From NCBI GenBank assembly GCA_009785115.1, contig WQWY01000016.1, positions 1 to 64,000 of the forward strand: a DNA stretch of 64,000 nt. Direction: 5' to 3'. A program made the translations under genes and the position numbers. The DNA is from Micrococcales bacterium. Lineage in GTDB: Bacteria; Actinomycetota; Actinomycetes; Actinomycetales; Cellulomonadaceae. Shown piece by piece: positions 8,965-16,316 of this stretch (the stretch's first letter is position 1; each line of letters begins with the position of its first letter). The notes under the pieces are model-generated. The model ran no database searches. It was not told where the DNA came from and saw only the letters and a program-made list of their open reading frames with translations.

Positions 8965-10005
8965 TCAGGTGGGCAGCAGGCGTTCAGCGATGACGTGGTC
9001 AGGGTCCAGGCCAGCCTCGGCGACCGCACTCGCGACGCTGTCGACCAGGCCCGGAGGGCCGCACACGTACACGTCGGGCACGGTGCCCTGGTGGGCGGCC
9101 AGGGCTGTGGTGAGCAGGTCCACGGGGGTGCCGGTGAGGCCTTCCCAGGTCTCGTCCGGGTGCCGCACGCACCGCTCGATGCTCAGCGTCGGCAGCTCGG
9201 TCACCAGGTCGGCCAGCACCGGCAGACGCGGTACGTCCTGCGGGGTCGTGACGCCCAGGAACAGCCGTGCCGGGTGCGGGTCGCCCCACTCGGCCATGCG
9301 GCGCAGCAGGGACAGCACCGGGGCCAGCCCGGTGCCGCCCGCGACGAACCATCGCGGGCGCAGCCCAGACTCGCGAAGGCCGAACGCCCCCATCGGGCCG
9401 TGCAGCACCACACGCCGGTCTCCCCGGCCGTCGAGCAGCCCGACCAGGTGCCCCGAGAAGTACCCGTCGGGCAGCAGCCGGATCAAGAGCTCGGCGTCGC
9501 CGTCCCAGCTGGAGGTGCCAGCCAGCGAGTAGGCGCGACGGCGGTCGTCCCCGGGCACCTGGACCTCGACGAACTGACCTGGCTCGAGCTGGTACCCGGT
9601 ACCGGTCTGCGGGTCGGGGTCGAGCCGCACCCGCACCCACACGGTGTCCCGAGCCACCCTGACCAGGTCGGTCACCGTGCCCTCGCGGCGACCCGGGCCG
9701 CCGTCGAGCACCCGCGAGCGCGGGTACGGCGTGGTGACCTCCATCGGACCTCGCGGGTACGTGCGGCACAGCAGCACCTGCCCGGCGGCCTCCTGCTGTG
9801 GCGGCAGCGCCGCGGGGGAGTGCGGGCCCAGCCGGTGGTCGCCGTGAGCGGTCGCGTGGCACGACCCGCAGGTGCCCTGCCGGCACTGGGCCGGCAGGGC
9901 GAACCCCGCGTCCGCCGCCGCCTCGACCACCGACGTGCCCTCAGGCACGTCGAGGTCGAGCACCACCCGGTCTGAGGTGACCAGACGGACGGGATGGGTG
10001 GTCAT
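8965..10005 (-). CDS. hcr: 2Fe-2S/FAD oxidoreductase, probable Hcp reductase
   Basis: A 346-residue electron-transfer flavoprotein. Residues about 1-100 form a plant-type 2Fe-2S ferredoxin domain with CRQGTCGSC and a later Cys in LLCRTYP. An FAD-binding barrel with RAYSLAG follows, then an NAD(P)-binding domain with [14 protein letters not shown] and a terminal [10 protein letters not shown]. Its ATG overlaps the hcp stop (ATGA), so it is the likely NAD(P)H-dependent electron donor to hybrid cluster protein. Unlike E. coli Hcr, whose 2Fe-2S domain is C-terminal, the ferredoxin domain here is N-terminal, as in BenC-type reductases. The role is inferred from linkage. Confidence 0.8.
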   Translation of the reverse strand: MTTHPVRLVTSDRVVLDLDVPEGTSVVEAAADAGFALPAQCRQGTCGSCHATAHGDHRLGPHSPAALPPQQEAAGQVLLCRTYPRGPMEVTTPYPRSRVLDGGPGRREGTVTDLVRVARDTVWVRVRLDPDPQTGTGYQLEPGQFVEVQVPGDDRRRAYSLAGTSSWDGDAELLIRLLPDGYFSGHLVGLLDGRGDRRVVLHGPMGAFGLRESGLRPRWFVAGGTGLAPVLSLLRRMAEWGDPHPARLFLGVTTPQDVPRLPVLADLVTELPTLSIERCVRHPDETWEGLTGTPVDLLTTALAAHQGTVPDVYVCGPPGLVDSVASAVAEAGLDPDHVIAERLLPT

Positions 10006-11657
10006 CCGAGCATCGCCGCCAGGTCGGCCTGGGGGTCACCGATCGGGGCGATCTGGAACTTCTCGACCAGCACGTCGACCAGCGCCGGGGTGAGGAACGC
10101 CGGCAGCGTCGGGCCCAGGCGGACGCCGGTCAGCCCCAGCGCGAGCACGGTCAGCAGCACCGCGGCGGCCTTCTGCTCGAACCAGGACAGCACGAGCGAC
10201 AGCGGCAGGTCGTTCACCTCGCACTCGAACGCCTCGGCCAGGGCGACGGCGATGCGCACCGCGGAGAACGTGTCGTTGCACTGGCCGATGTCCAGCAGAC
10301 GGGGCAGCCCGCCCACGGTGCCGAGCTCCATGGTGTTGAAGCGGTACTTCGCGCAGCCCAGGGTGAGGATCACCGTGTCCTGCGGGGCAGACTCCACGAG
10401 CTGGGTGTAGTAGCTGCGGCCCGGCACGGCGCCGTCGCACCCGCCGACGAGGAAGAAGTGACGGATCGCGCCAGCCTTGACGGCGTCGATCACATCACCG
10501 GCGACGCCGAGCACGGTGCTGCGCCCGAAACCGATGGTGATCGTGGTGTCCGGGCCGTCCTCGGTGAACCCGGGCAGCGCCTGGGCGGCCTGGATCGCCG
10601 GGCCCCAGCTGCCGTGCTCCAGGTGGCGGACGCCGGGCCAGCCGACCGGGCCGGTGGTGAAGATGCGCTGCCGGTAGGACGGGTGGGGCTCGATGATGCA
10701 GTTGCTGGTCATCACGACAGCCCCGGGGAACGCCGCGAAGTCGGTCTGCTGGTCCTGCCACGCCCCGCCGTAGTTGCCGACCAGGTGCGGGTGCTTGGCG
10801 AGCTCGGGGTAGGCGTTGCCGGGCAGCACCTCGCCGTGGGTGTAGACGTTGATGCCGGTGCCCGCGGTCGCCTCCAAGATCGAGGCGAGGTCGCCCAGGT
10901 CGTGGCCGGAGACCAGGATCGCCTTGCCGGCCTTCGGGGTGATCCGCACCTGGGTGGGGGCCGGGTGCCCGAAGCGGCCGGTGTTCGCCGCGTCGAGCAG
11001 CTCCATCACCTTGAGGTTCAGGTGGCCCAGGCCCAGAGCATGAGCGAGGAGGCCGTCCAGGTCGGTCGGCTCGGAGGCCAGGTAGTCCAGGGCGCTCTCG
11101 ACCCCGTCGAGCACCTCGGTGCTCACCTGCCCGAGGACGGCGGCGTGGTGGGCGTAGGCGCACACGCCCTTGAGCCCGTAGAGGTTCAGAGCGCGGGCGC
11201 CGACCACGTCGGGGCCGACCAGCGGGAGGCCGACGAGGATGCCGCGACCGTCCGCCTGGGCCAGCAGCGCGTCGGTGTCGCTCGCGGGGACGAAGGCCGC
11301 CGGGCCGGTGAGGTGTTCCGGCTCCTGCCCGGCGTCACGCGCGGCCTGCTCGTAACGGGCACGGACGCGGTCGCGGACCCGCACCGCCTCGTCGATCAGC
11401 GTGACGAACCGGGTGGCCGTGAAGTTCACGTTGGTGAGTGTGGTGAACATCGCCTCCAGCACGAACGTGGTGGCCTCGTCGTCACCGGAGCCGAGCGCAC
11501 GAGCCCGGGTGGCGTACTGCCCGACACCCTTGAGGACCTCGATCAGCAGGTCTTGCAGGTCGGCGGTCGTCTCGTCCTTGCCGCAGGTGCCTTGCTGGAT
11601 CGCGCACCCTGGGGTCGCCCCGGTCCGGTCGGTCTGCTCGCACTGGTAACAGAACAC
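10002..11657 (-). CDS. hcp: Hybrid cluster protein (hydroxylamine/NO reductase)
   Basis: Hcp reduces hydroxylamine in vitro and is implicated in removing nitric oxide and in protein S-nitrosylation. The 551-residue product begins with Cys3, Cys6, Cys18 and Cys25, spaced C-x2-C-x11-C-x6-C. This is the class II pattern of facultative bacteria such as E. coli. Later segments such as [16 protein letters not shown] and [10 protein letters not shown] fit the hybrid-cluster ligand regions. The start is GTG at 11655-11657 with GGAGG about eight bases upstream. It is co-transcribed with the reductase gene and preceded by an FNR-type box with a correctly placed -10. Confidence 0.94.
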   Translation of the reverse strand: MFCYQCEQTDRTGATPGCAIQQGTCGKDETTADLQDLLIEVLKGVGQYATRARALGSGDDEATTFVLEAMFTTLTNVNFTATRFVTLIDEAVRVRDRVRARYEQAARDAGQEPEHLTGPAAFVPASDTDALLAQADGRGILVGLPLVGPDVVGARALNLYGLKGVCAYAHHAAVLGQVSTEVLDGVESALDYLASEPTDLDGLLAHALGLGHLNLKVMELLDAANTGRFGHPAPTQVRITPKAGKAILVSGHDLGDLASILEATAGTGINVYTHGEVLPGNAYPELAKHPHLVGNYGGAWQDQQTDFAAFPGAVVMTSNCIIEPHPSYRQRIFTTGPVGWPGVRHLEHGSWGPAIQAAQALPGFTEDGPDTTITIGFGRSTVLGVAGDVIDAVKAGAIRHFFLVGGCDGAVPGRSYYTQLVESAPQDTVILTLGCAKYRFNTMELGTVGGLPRLLDIGQCNDTFSAVRIAVALAEAFECEVNDLPLSLVLSWFEQKAAAVLLTVLALGLTGVRLGPTLPAFLTPALVDVLVEKFQIAPIGDPQADLAAMLG

Positions 11658-11691
11658 TTGGGAAGCCTCCGTATCGTGGTTGAGGATCGCG

Positions 11692-11733
11692 AGGCTAGGG
11701 AGGCTGCGGCAGGGCTTCCTTGATGCAGGTCAA
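11692..11733 (-). promoter_or_regulatory. FNR/DNR-type class II promoter of hcp
   Basis: TTGATGCAGGTCAA at 11720-11733 matches the FNR-family consensus (TTGAT, four bases, ATCAA) with one deviation in the second half-site. On the minus strand a -10 hexamer TAGCCT (11697 down to 11692) has its centre exactly 32 bases from the box centre. That is the spacing expected when the activator sits at -41.5. Predicted transcription start is near 11685, about 28 bases before the hcp GTG. The Crp/Fnr gene next door carries the matching E-x-x-S-R recognition helix. Confidence 0.8.
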
Positions 11734-11786
11734 GAACGCGAGAGCAGGTGGGGTGCGCGGTGAGCCCGCCTGATCGGCATGGGACT

Positions 11787-12476
11787 TTAGTCCTGGCCGT
11801 CGGGGATGGTGGGACCGGCTGCCAGCGTGAGCGCCGTCGGGTCGTGCAGGGTCACCTGGGCTCCGCGCACCGAGATCAGCCCGGCCTCGCTCAGCTCGCG
11901 CAGGGTCCGCGAGAACGTCTCCGGGGTGAGGCTCAGACGCGACGCGAGCGCGGCCTTGGTGGTCGGCAGGCGGACCACCGCACCAGGGCCGGGAGCGTCG
12001 TCAGCCAGGCCGAGCAGGAGGCCGATCACCCGCTGGCTGCTCGACCACAGCGTCACCGCGGCCACGTCCCGGACCATCGTGTGCAGGCGCACGGCCATGC
12101 CCGCGAGCATCCGCCGGGCGAAGGTCGGGTCGGTGTCCACCAGGTGCGTCACCACGTCCCCCGGGATCTTCACCAGGGCGCAGGCCTGGAGCCCGACGGC
12201 GGTGACCGGGTAGCGCTGACCGACGAACACGACCGCCTCCCCGAACGTCTCGCCGGCCGAGATGAGCTCGAGGATCTTCTCGGCGCCGTCGGGGGTGCGC
12301 AAGGTCAGCTTCACCTGCCCCGACGCCACCGCGAAGAACGCCGTGCACGGGTCGCCGGCGTGGAACAGCACCTCGCCCCGCCCGAGCGTGACCTCCCGGC
12401 ACGCCGACGCCACCCGGTCGAGCTGGTCGGGGTCGAGCCTGCTGAACAGCGGCAGACGCCTGAGCATGTCGCGCAC
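11787..12476 (-). CDS. Crp/Fnr-family regulator, DNR-like, without Fe-S cysteines
   Basis: A 229-residue regulator with an N-terminal cyclic-nucleotide-type sensor domain (about 10-120), a dimer helix and a C-terminal winged helix. The recognition helix TPETFSRTLREL has E186, S189 and R190, the residues that read TTGA in FNR. Only three cysteines (C26, C44, C99) occur and there is no N-terminal cysteine cluster, so an FNR-type 4Fe-4S oxygen sensor is unlikely. A haem/NO sensor like DNR is plausible. Start is GTG at 12474-12476; an ATG three codons later is an alternative. It probably controls hcp through the box at 11720. Confidence 0.88.
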   Translation of the reverse strand: MRDMLRRLPLFSRLDPDQLDRVASACREVTLGRGEVLFHAGDPCTAFFAVASGQVKLTLRTPDGAEKILELISAGETFGEAVVFVGQRYPVTAVGLQACALVKIPGDVVTHLVDTDPTFARRMLAGMAVRLHTMVRDVAAVTLWSSSQRVIGLLLGLADDAPGPGAVVRLPTTKAALASRLSLTPETFSRTLRELSEAGLISVRGAQVTLHDPTALTLAAGPTIPDGQD

Positions 12477-12597
12477 CCGCGTACTGTGCCACCTCCGACG
12501 CCCTGCCCGTGAGCACGACGGGAGCCCGACGACGTGGCGAGAGCGCTCGAGCGGGCAGGCTCAGAACACCCAAGAGCGTTCAGAACACCCGGTGCGT

Positions 12598-13848
12598 TCA
12601 GAAGCCCCAGGAGCACAGCGGAGCCGTGGCCCAACCGAACGCGGTGCTGGCTCGGGTGGCGGCGTCGTCGGTGCGCTCGGTGACCAGACCCGCGTCGACC
12701 AGGCCACGCAGCGAGGTGCCGCCCAGATAGACCGCACCCAGCTCGCGCACGTCGAGCACCAGGTCAGCAGGCCCCTCGGTGCGAGAGACCTCGGCGGGCA
12801 CGTCTGGGCCTGTGCTGCGCACCCTCCAGCGTCCGGCGTTCGAGGCGAGCAGGTCGTCGCGCACGTCGAGCACGACGTCGACCGGAGCCGCGTAGCGGCG
12901 GGCGGCCAGGGCGACGCCCACGTCGACCAGACGCACCCACACGTTGTCGGCCAGGCGTGGCACGGTGGCCCGACGGTCGACCAGGAGGCCCCACAGAGGG
13001 TCGTCGCAAGCCAGGGCCGGGGTCTTGACCGTGGCGGTCAGGTCCAGGTCCAGCAGGAACGACCACAGCCGGTGATGGGCCGCCGCGTCGACGGCCACCG
13101 CCTCCTCGACGTCGACGGTGAACCGGGCCCCCTCCGGGGGGAACAGGCCCGTGCGTCGCAGCAGCGCGTAACCGCGCGGCGTGCCGTCGGGTGCGCGCAC
13201 GACGGCCAGGCGCAGAGGCTCGGTGCCTCGCCGCAACCCTGGTGGGTCGGCCAGCACCCACTCCCGCAGCGCTGTCGACTCGCGCATCACCCACCCGGGC
13301 CGTCCGCGACCGGCAGCACGGTGCACGGTGTCCACCAGATCGGCGTCAGCGACCGAGGCGGTGGCGATGGTGACGGTCAGTCGGTCGCTGCCCTCGACCG
13401 GTCGCAGCTCTGCCCCGCGCTCGACGGTCGCGCACAGCCCGTCGGCGGCCCTCCCGTAGCCGAAACGTCCGTAGATCGCCTCCTCAGACGCCCAGAGCAA
13501 CGACACAGGCTCGCCACGCTCGGCGGTCCGCATCAGGTGGTGCCCCATCATGGTGCGCAACAACCCGCGACGACGATGCCCCGGGTTGACACCAACGCAG
13601 GTCAGGCCCGCGGCAGGGATCTCGTCACCAGGTATCGGCAGCCTGAACGGGTAGGAGCCGTGCATCGCGGCGATGGTCCCGTCCGGCGCGTCGATCGACC
13701 AAGACCTGTCCAGAGGGACCGGGTAGGGCGGCCGCTCGTCGTCGTCGTCCAGGGGCATCGCCCACGTGAACCGGTCGAACTCCATCGCGGCAGGCGCACG
13801 ATCAGCGGTGAGCGGAACCATCCGATAGCCGGCAGGTAGATCGGTCAT
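12598..13848 (-). CDS. Eis-like GNAT N-acetyltransferase
   Basis: A 416-residue protein of the Eis architecture: two GNAT-type folds and a C-terminal sterol-carrier-like domain. The acetyl-CoA loop is VGVNPGHRRRGLLRTMM (around residue 85-100). IYGRFGYGRA carries the tyrosine expected to act as general acid, and the protein ends in Phe, whose terminal carboxylate is catalytic in mycobacterial Eis. Eis enzymes acetylate multiple amines of aminoglycosides and peptides; the substrate here is unknown. ATG at 13846-13848 with GAGG upstream is preferred over a start 36 codons earlier. It appears monocistronic. Confidence 0.85.
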   Translation of the reverse strand: MTDLPAGYRMVPLTADRAPAAMEFDRFTWAMPLDDDDERPPYPVPLDRSWSIDAPDGTIAAMHGSYPFRLPIPGDEIPAAGLTCVGVNPGHRRRGLLRTMMGHHLMRTAERGEPVSLLWASEEAIYGRFGYGRAADGLCATVERGAELRPVEGSDRLTVTIATASVADADLVDTVHRAAGRGRPGWVMRESTALREWVLADPPGLRRGTEPLRLAVVRAPDGTPRGYALLRRTGLFPPEGARFTVDVEEAVAVDAAAHHRLWSFLLDLDLTATVKTPALACDDPLWGLLVDRRATVPRLADNVWVRLVDVGVALAARRYAAPVDVVLDVRDDLLASNAGRWRVRSTGPDVPAEVSRTEGPADLVLDVRELGAVYLGGTSLRGLVDAGLVTERTDDAATRASTAFGWATAPLCSWGF

Positions 13849-13952
13849 GACCTCATCCTCGCTGCCGGTCGGGTGCGGCGTCGATCTGAATTGCCGACTC
13901 TCTTCGTCGAGGGTCAGGTCTTCTCGTCGAACCCCGAGCCTTGCGGGCGCGG

Positions 13953-14336
13953 TCATGGCTCACCAGGCGCCCTCGGTGCCTCGGCAGGGTCGAGCGGGGC
14001 TCGCGAGGGGTCGTCCGGCCACCAGACGGCGCGACGTACGACGACGGCCGTGCGGGCGGGGTTCAACGGTGCCCCCTCCACCGCCAGACGAGCCAGAGCC
14101 TGGTCGGCATAGGGGGCCGGCGGGCGTCCAGAGGCGTTGACCACGCGCCACCAGGGCACATCACCGCCCCAGCGGGCCATGATCTGGCCGACCTGGCGCG
14201 GGCCGCCGCGCGCCGGGAGGCCAGCGGCAACCAGACGGTCGGCCACGACCTCGGCTATCAGCCCGTAGGTCATCACGCGTCCGGCGGGCACCGCCGCGAC
14301 CACGTCGAGAACCATGTCCCGATAGTCGTCGTCCAT
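13953..14336 (-). CDS. Alkyltransferase-like protein (ATL/MGMT family)
   Basis: A 127-residue protein of the O6-alkylguanine-DNA alkyltransferase fold. The active-site PCHR motif is replaced by PWWRVV, so the alkyl-accepting cysteine is absent. ATL proteins bind O6-alkylguanine and hand the lesion to nucleotide excision repair. The helix-turn-helix/arginine-finger segment (PAGRVMTYGLIAEVV, then GGPRQVGQIMARW) is present. The ATG at 14334-14336 is chosen because a -10-like TACGCT (14349-14344) lies seven bases upstream, consistent with a leaderless transcript. An in-frame ATG at 14364-14366 is an alternative. Confidence 0.85.
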   Translation of the reverse strand: MDDDYRDMVLDVVAAVPAGRVMTYGLIAEVVADRLVAAGLPARGGPRQVGQIMARWGGDVPWWRVVNASGRPPAPYADQALARLAVEGAPLNPARTAVVVRRAVWWPDDPSRAPLDPAEAPRAPGEP

Positions 14337-14413
14337 CTCAGGCAGCGTAGGGCGTGGCGCCCACATCGCGCGGGAGGGCCTCGGCCTCGGGTAGGTCAGA
14401 CGGAGAGGAGCGG

Positions 14414-15007
14414 TCAGATGAAGATCGCCGGGTCGTCGACCGTCGCGTCGAAGGGGCGGTGCTTGGTGATGATCTTGGCGGGCACGCCGACGGCGGCGGC
14501 GTCGGGCGGCACGTCGCGGATGACGACGGCGTTGGCCCCGATCCGGGCCCCGTCGCCCACCCAGATCGGGCCGAGCACCTTGGCCCCGGCGCCGATCACC
14601 ACGCGGTCACCCAGCGTCGGGTGACGCTTGCCCTTGCGCATGGACGTGCCGCCCAGGGTCGAGCCGTGGAAGATCACGCAGTCGTCGCCCACCTCGGCGG
14701 TCTCGCCGATGACGACGCCCATCCCGTGGTCGATGAAGAAGCGGCGGCCCAGCGTGGCGCCCGGGTGGATCTCCACCCCGGTGACGAAGCGCACCAGCTG
14801 GGACAGCAGACGCGCGGGAAGCTTGAGCCCTGGTGTCTGCCACATCTGGTGCGCGATCCGGTAGCCCCAGATCGCGTGGACCCCGGCGTAGCCCATCGCG
14901 ACCTCGAGGCGGCTGCGTGCCGCCGGGTCGTGGTCGGCCGCTGCTTGCAGGTCTTCGTGCAGCGTGTGCAAGAGCCCGGGTCGGCGTGAGGTGGGCATGG
15001 CAGTCAT
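14414..15007 (-). CDS. cysE: Serine O-acetyltransferase
   Basis: Makes O-acetyl-L-serine from serine and acetyl-CoA, the first step of cysteine synthesis. The 197-residue protein is the short EpsC/CysE form: an N-terminal helical part (GYRIAHQMW) followed by a left-handed parallel beta-helix (about 75-180) with hexapeptide repeats and catalytic-site segments [19 protein letters not shown] and GETAEVGDD. It begins six bases after the cysK stop on the same strand, so both are one operon. The two products are known to form the cysteine synthase complex, and the terminal DPAIFI of this protein is the expected CysK-binding tail. Confidence 0.93.
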   Translation of the reverse strand: MTAMPTSRRPGLLHTLHEDLQAAADHDPAARSRLEVAMGYAGVHAIWGYRIAHQMWQTPGLKLPARLLSQLVRFVTGVEIHPGATLGRRFFIDHGMGVVIGETAEVGDDCVIFHGSTLGGTSMRKGKRHPTLGDRVVIGAGAKVLGPIWVGDGARIGANAVVIRDVPPDAAAVGVPAKIITKHRPFDATVDDPAIFI

Positions 15008-15013
15008 GTCGGC

Positions 15014-15949
15014 TCAGTCCATCAGGTCGGCGTAGAGGACGGTGGACAGGTAGCGCTCCCCGAACGACGGGAGGATCGTCACGATGAGCTTGCCCGCGTT
15101 CTCCGGGCGCTGGGCCAGCAGCGTGGCCGCGGCGAGCGCGGCACCCGACGAGATGCCGACGAGCAGCCCCTCCTCGGTCGCGGCGCGGCGGGCGGTGGCC
15201 ACCGCGGTGTCGCTGTCGACGTCGATGATCTCGTCGTAGACCGTCCTGTCGAGGACCTCTGGCACGAAGTTCGCGCCGATGCCCTGGATCTGGTGCGGGG
15301 CGGGCTTCCCCCCGTTGAGGATCGGGGACTCCGCCGGCTCGACCCCGACCACCTGGACCGCCGGGTCGTGGGTCTTCAGCACCTGGCCCACCCCGGTGAT
15401 CGTGCCACCGGTGCCGATGCCCGCCACGAGGATGTCGACCTTGCCGTCGGTGTCCGCCAGGATCTCCTGGGCCGTGGTGGCCCGGTGGGCGGCCGGGTTG
15501 GCGGGGTTGGCGAACTGACGGGCCAGCACCGCCCCAGGACGCTCCGCGGCGATCTTCTCGGCGGCCGCGACGGCACCCTTCATGCCGTCAGCACCGGGGG
15601 TGAGCACCAGCTCGGCGCCGAAGGCCCGCAGCAGGGCACGACGCTCCTTCGACATGGACTCCGGCATGGTCAGCACGACCTCGTAGCCACGGGCCGCGCC
15701 GACGAAGGCCAGCGCGATGCCGGTGTTGCCGCTGGTGGCCTCGACGATGGTGCCGCCAGGGAGCAGCGCGCCAGACCTCGCCGCGGCGTCGATGATCGCT
15801 ACGCCGATCCGGTCTTTCACCGAGCCGGCCGGGTTGAAGAACTCGAGCTTGGCGACCACGGTGGCCGGTGCGCCGTCGGTGATCTTGTTGATGCGGACCA
15901 GCGGGGTGCGGCCGACCAGGTGGGTGGCGTCGGGGTAGATGCGTGGCAT
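15014..15949 (-). CDS. cysK: Cysteine synthase A (O-acetylserine sulfhydrylase)
   Basis: PLP enzyme that joins O-acetylserine and sulfide to give cysteine. The 311 residues include [11 protein letters not shown] with the PLP lysine K45, the substrate loop [11 protein letters not shown] (about 70-80), the phosphate-binding [10 protein letters not shown] and a C-terminal [10 protein letters not shown]. Length matches the family. It is first in the cysK-cysE operon. The start at 15947-15949 gives the typical [18 protein letters not shown]. Upstream sits an 11-base inverted repeat (15994-16004 with 16039-16049) that could be an operator. Confidence 0.95.
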   Translation of the reverse strand: MPRIYPDATHLVGRTPLVRINKITDGAPATVVAKLEFFNPAGSVKDRIGVAIIDAAARSGALLPGGTIVEATSGNTGIALAFVGAARGYEVVLTMPESMSKERRALLRAFGAELVLTPGADGMKGAVAAAEKIAAERPGAVLARQFANPANPAAHRATTAQEILADTDGKVDILVAGIGTGGTITGVGQVLKTHDPAVQVVGVEPAESPILNGGKPAPHQIQGIGANFVPEVLDRTVYDEIIDVDSDTAVATARRAATEEGLLVGISSGAALAAATLLAQRPENAGKLIVTILPSFGERYLSTVLYADLMD

Positions 15950-16316
15950 CGGGCTCTCGAGACGGTCGTCGGGACACAGACGGTGCGTGGAGGCGAGCGC
16001 TGGCAGGCGTGCGGGGCACGGCTGGGAAGAGGATCAGAGCCAGCGCTCGATCAACACCGACACAGGTCACGATAGAGCACACGAGAGGTGCGACCGCGGT
16101 GGTGCCGGTCTGCCACGTCTGCTCCCGTCGATGGTCGACAAATCGCTCGAATGCGGACAAGTACCTTTCATCGTAGACAGTTTTCGCCGAAAGATCCAGC
16201 CTCTGAAGGTATTTCAGCCGTGCTTCGTCCGCCCGATTGGTGCAACACTGAGAAGGCGTCTTCAAGAAGCGAGACGCGTCCCTACAGGCATGGGCGCAGG
16301 ACGGAGGTCGACGAGC
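15950..16316. other. Divergent intergenic region, cysK / c-di-GMP gene
   Basis: This 367-base gap holds no gene I can support. It contains a perfect inverted repeat CGAGCGCTGGC (15994-16004) and its complement at 16039-16049, 45-100 bases upstream of cysK. From about 16140 to 16260 the sequence is noticeably less GC-rich than its surroundings and probably contains the promoter of the c-di-GMP gene, although I see no convincing -35/-10 pair. GGAGG at 16303-16307 is the ribosome binding site for the gene starting at 16317. Confidence 0.6.

Noticed and set aside
11787-12476. True FNR with an oxygen-sensing 4Fe-4S cluster
   Set aside because: Only three scattered cysteines and no N-terminal cluster motif.
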